Assembly: GCA_028712575.1 (NCBI GenBank)
Contig: JAQTPU010000007.1
Span: 1-17,275, forward strand
Source: Candidatus Iainarchaeum sp.
GTDB taxonomy: Archaea; Iainarchaeota; Iainarchaeia; Iainarchaeales; GCA-2688035
Reading direction: 5' to 3'
Length of the DNA: 17,275 nucleotides
Each line of letters begins with the position of its first letter. Positions within the stretch are counted from its first letter, which is position 1. Both the position numbers and the translations under genes were made by a program. Of this stretch, positions 15,187 through 17,275 are shown in pieces. The notes under the pieces were generated by a model. That model worked only from the letters and a program-made list of their open reading frames with translations. It was not told where the DNA came from and ran no database searches.

Positions 15187-15462
15187 ATGCAGGTTAGCGA
15201 TGTTGTTTTCGGGATTATTCTGCTTGGCCTGTTGTCATGGACAATGATAATTGCGCTTAACCAGAACAATCTTACCGCAGTTGTCAATAACATTTCCGCA
15301 AGGCAGCAGGCGGTTATTTCTGACGGAAAATATTGTCCGGGAATGCCGGAACTGGCGCTTGTAAAGCAGAGCCAGCTTGGAATGAAGGAATACTCAATAA
15401 TTCCGGCTGTTTCGGATTCAAACCAGCTTGTTCTCTGTGTTTATGAAAAAAAACAGCAATGA
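15187..15462 (+). CDS. Small membrane-anchored protein, 91 aa
   Basis: I do not recognise a family. One N-terminal transmembrane helix (about residues 6-24, VVFGIILLGLLSWTMIIAL) is followed by a polar domain of about 65 residues with two cysteines (Cys50 in GKYCPGMP and Cys84 in LVLCVYEKK), which could form a disulfide if the domain faces outside. Few positive charges precede the helix and the tail is EKKQQ, so orientation is uncertain. The ATG at 15187 follows a TATA-like box by about 25 nt. It could be an accessory to the neighbouring export cassette, but nothing beyond adjacency shows this. It converges on the HTH frame with 3 bp between the stops. Confidence 0.7.
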   Translation: MQVSDVVFGIILLGLLSWTMIIALNQNNLTAVVNNISARQQAVISDGKYCPGMPELALVKQSQLGMKEYSIIPAVSDSNQLVLCVYEKKQQ

Positions 15463-15465
15463 AAC

Positions 15466-15698
15466 CTATTTTTCCATTAATTTGCGCAGTTTAACAAGGG
15501 CCCTTCTGTAAGCTTCCTTTGCAGCACCTTCCGAAATGCGCAGTTTCCTGCCTATTCTGGCGTGGGTCCATTGTTCCGGGTTATCAGAGAATATCCTGTA
15601 GAAAATAACAGCCGCCTCATTGGGATTAAGCAGGGATAAACTTTTTGCGAGTCTTTCAATTTCCTCGGCTTTTGCGGGTTCTTCAGTTTCCCCTGCAT
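15466..15698 (-). CDS. Sigma-70 region-4-like HTH protein; 5' frame disrupted or start non-canonical
   Basis: The minus-strand frame 15723-15469 encodes 85 residues ending in a helix-turn-helix close to sigma-70 region 4: LNPNEAAVIFYRIF, then HARIGRKLRISEGAAKEAYR, then RALVKLRKLMEK. It contains no ATG, GTG or TTG before the penultimate Met. Two ATGs lie in other frames nearby. The ATG at 15698, about 28 nt after the TATA-like TTATAAAAG (15721-15729), would join the HTH frame if the G-run at 15690-15693 had one more base. The ATG at 15712 would join it if the A-run at 15703-15706 had one fewer. A sequencing error or fresh frameshift is therefore likely; a rare start codon is possible. Sigma-like HTH proteins in archaea act as DNA-binding regulators, not true sigma factors. 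The coordinates given use the ATG at 15698. Confidence 0.5.
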
Positions 15699-15723
15699 GC
15701 GCTTTTCGGCATAGAAAAAACTT

Positions 15724-16797
15724 TTATAATTGCAATTCAACCAGTTCTTCAGGCGCACTGCTCAAGAGCCTGCAGCCGTTCCCAGTAATCAAAATGTCGT
15801 CCTCTATTCTGATTCCGAATTGTTTTGTGTAAACAGCAGGCTCCAATGTCAGAACCATGCCTTCCTTCAGCGTGTCTTTTGATTTTTCAAGGAAACCGTG
15901 GGGAAAATCATGGGCTTCAAGGCCGAGGCCGTGGCCGAGGCCGTGGATAAGGCCCAAGCCAGTCTCTTTTTTTATGAATCCGGCTGTTTCTTCAAAAACA
16001 TCGGCGCATTTCACTCCGGGCCTGCACATGCCGGCTGCGAATTTTTTTGCCTCAAATATTTTTTTATAAAGCCCTTTCTGGCTTTCGGATGCCTTCCCGA
16101 TGCAGAACATCCTTGTAATGTCGGAGCAGTAATTTTTGTATTTTGCCCCGAAATCAACAAGGAGAATGCCCCTGCCTATTTTTGAACTGCCGGGCACGTG
16201 ATGCGGAACCGATGAATTCCTGCCTGAAGCGACAATCGTGGAGAAGGCAAGGTCATCATCGCCCTCCTCGCGGAGCAGGCAGTCAAGCCTGAAGCGCAGC
16301 TGGTTTTCAGTCATGCCTTTTTTTATGAAATCCGGAATCTTTTGGGCGGCTTTTTCTGAAATCCTTGCAGCCTTCCTGATGCGGGAAATTTCCTTGTTTG
16401 TCTTTGTTTCGCGGACTTTCCCAAGGGCCTGTGAAATGTCGGCAAATTTTTTGCCGCGCAGGATTTTTTTTGCCCTTGAAAAGGCATTTTTCTGGTATGA
16501 TTCGAAATTAATCCCTATTTTTTTTGCCCCTGAAAACTCGTTTTTAAGAATTGATTCCAGCCGGGCTTTTGAGGAAAACCGCCTAGCCTTAAGCCCGGGA
16601 ATCCCCGTGTTTTCAAGGCAGTTTGCAATCAGGACAGGCGCCATGCCCGGCCTTAGTGCAAGAAAGCTTCCTGAGTAATGGCCAAAGGGCAGCCCTGAAA
16701 AATAAAAAAAATTCTGTTCCGGGGCTGCCGCAATGTTCCTAAGCAGAATCGCATCGGCTTTGGAGCGGGAAAAAAATTCGCTTATTTTTTTTTGCAC
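15724..16797 (-). CDS. M24-family metallopeptidase, Xaa-Pro aminopeptidase/dipeptidase type
   Basis: Predicted cytoplasmic peptidase that removes the residue before a proline or cleaves Xaa-Pro dipeptides. The 357-aa product has a creatinase-like N-terminal domain (about 1-125) and a pita-bread catalytic domain with the five metal ligands: Asp215 (LLVDFGA), Asp226 (CSDITRMF), His289 (HGLGHGLGL), Glu319 (LTLEPA) and Glu332 (IRIEDD). His200 in VPHHVPG is the usual substrate-side histidine. The frame is open to 16884, but that would overlap the preceding gene; the GTG at 16797 gives the family N-terminus (KKISEFFSRSKADAILL) and has GGTG about 9 nt upstream. It follows the Cys-rich surface protein gene by 23 bp, so they are probably cotranscribed. 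The exact specificity is not determinable. Confidence 0.9.
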   Translation of the reverse strand: MQKKISEFFSRSKADAILLRNIAAAPEQNFFYFSGLPFGHYSGSFLALRPGMAPVLIANCLENTGIPGLKARRFSSKARLESILKNEFSGAKKIGINFESYQKNAFSRAKKILRGKKFADISQALGKVRETKTNKEISRIRKAARISEKAAQKIPDFIKKGMTENQLRFRLDCLLREEGDDDLAFSTIVASGRNSSVPHHVPGSSKIGRGILLVDFGAKYKNYCSDITRMFCIGKASESQKGLYKKIFEAKKFAAGMCRPGVKCADVFEETAGFIKKETGLGLIHGLGHGLGLEAHDFPHGFLEKSKDTLKEGMVLTLEPAVYTKQFGIRIEDDILITGNGCRLLSSAPEELVELQL

Positions 16798-16820
16798 AGA
16801 GCAACACCGGAAAAAAATTG

Positions 16821-17275
16821 TTAAAGCCCTTTGGCGGCCCCTTTGGGATATTTTTTGTAGTAATATATTCCAATTGCAGCGCATATGACGATTATTACAG
16901 TTATAAGCGCGATTACTTCGGGTTTTTGCCCGAAAATCGTCATTGGAGCATTATAACCTGTTGTGGGATATGCAACACATATGCCTTTCCTGCATTTTTG
17001 CGCGTATCCGCAGGGAGTGTTGTCCTGGACCATGAAAAAAATGCACTTTTCGTTTATGCACTGGTCTTTTGTGCAGGGATTTTTGTCGTCACAGCCTTTT
17101 TCGCAGGTTACAGAAACAAGGGCTGTCTGGTTAAGGACAATCGGAGTAGTAAAAATGTTTTTATCCACTATTTTTTTTGCAATAGAATAGGAAAAGCTAA
17201 TTTCTTTTCCGAGTTTTCCTGTTGCTATGAATTCTATCACAGGGTCTGCCTGCAGGACAATGATTTCGTTCGGGC
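16821..17275 (-). CDS. Cys-rich, C-terminally anchored surface protein (N-terminus off window)
   Basis: The frame stays open to the right edge, so the visible 150 or so residues are the C-terminal part of a longer protein; GTG at 17238-17240 is probably internal because the coherent sequence (EIIVLQADPVIEFIATG) continues upstream. An eight-cysteine module follows (TCEKGCDDKNPCTKDQC through CRKGIC, spacing 3-5-4-4-10-5-4), resembling small disulfide-knotted ectodomains. A single C-terminal span (VIALITVIIVICAAIGIYYY) and a short basic tail (KKYPKGAAKGL) complete it. The protein should therefore face outward with its tail inside. The family is not recognised; S-layer-associated or sensory and adhesive roles are possible. 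It precedes the M24 peptidase on the same strand. Confidence 0.7.
   Translation of the reverse strand, partial: PNEIIVLQADPVIEFIATGKLGKEISFSYSIAKKIVDKNIFTTPIVLNQTALVSVTCEKGCDDKNPCTKDQCINEKCIFFMVQDNTPCGYAQKCRKGICVAYPTTGYNAPMTIFGQKPEVIALITVIIVICAAIGIYYYKKYPKGAAKGL

Noticed and set aside
15686..15692. GGGAAAC heptamer on the minus strand, a possible -1 slippery site feeding the HTH frame
   Set aside because: A -1 shift from the ATG at 15712 would enter the third frame, not the HTH frame; a +1 shift is needed and nothing supports a programmed one.
15552..15758. Minus-strand frame starting in the peptidase tail and crossing the HTH region
   Set aside because: It is out of frame with the HTH domain and has no domain-like content; the other frame carries the conserved helix-turn-helix pattern.
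15466..16797. Stop-codon readthrough giving an M24 peptidase-HTH fusion
   Set aside because: The frames are in phase, but the peptidase ends at its normal family terminus, TAA is a strong stop and no readthrough or pyrrolysine signal is seen.

Overview
This window reads as a gene-dense piece of an archaeal chromosome. Indicators are an archaeal-type valyl-tRNA synthetase, a pyruvoyl-dependent arginine decarboxylase, a NucS-type endonuclease with a C-terminal PCNA-binding (PIP) box, an XPD/DinG-like Fe-S helicase, and A/T-rich TATA-like boxes about 25-28 nt upstream of several start codons. Moderate G+C, divergent versions of core enzymes and a bacterial-looking PRPP synthetase would fit a DPANN-type lineage, but that placement is an inference. 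No gene-free stretch exceeds about 125 bp. I saw no rRNA, tRNA, CRISPR array, insertion sequence or origin.

Layout: (a) 19-1864: a small methyltransferase-like gene converges on a leftward pair, a 109-aa unknown followed by PRPP synthetase. (b) 1928-4599: rightward HAD-like protein lacking its nucleophile, then enolase and pyruvoyl arginine decarboxylase as a pair. (c) 4596-7896: leftward valS and an amidohydrolase, with valS sharing its stop bases with the decarboxylase gene. (d) 8022-11182: leftward nucS, a 120-aa basic helical unknown and an XPD-like helicase, a possible DNA-repair neighbourhood. (e) 11308-15146: rightward four-gene cassette: MacB/LolD-type ATPase, single-span surface adaptor, MacB/FtsX-type permease and PadR regulator. 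(f) 15187-15462: a small membrane-anchored protein. (g) 15466-17275: leftward genes for a Cys-rich C-terminally anchored surface protein (runs off the right edge), an M24 Xaa-Pro-type peptidase, and a sigma-70-region-4-like HTH frame with no usable in-frame start.

The most distinctive region is the export cassette. The first gene has an inverted repeat over its predicted transcription start, and the last gene encodes a PadR repressor, so autoregulation is likely. Two competing hairpins with T-tracts separate the adaptor from the permease and could set their expression ratio. The HTH frame at 15466-15723 is the best candidate for an overlooked or broken gene. Genes with a nearby TATA-like box often look leaderless, whereas genes inside operons carry GGAGG or GGTG ribosome-binding sites; this helped choose starts.
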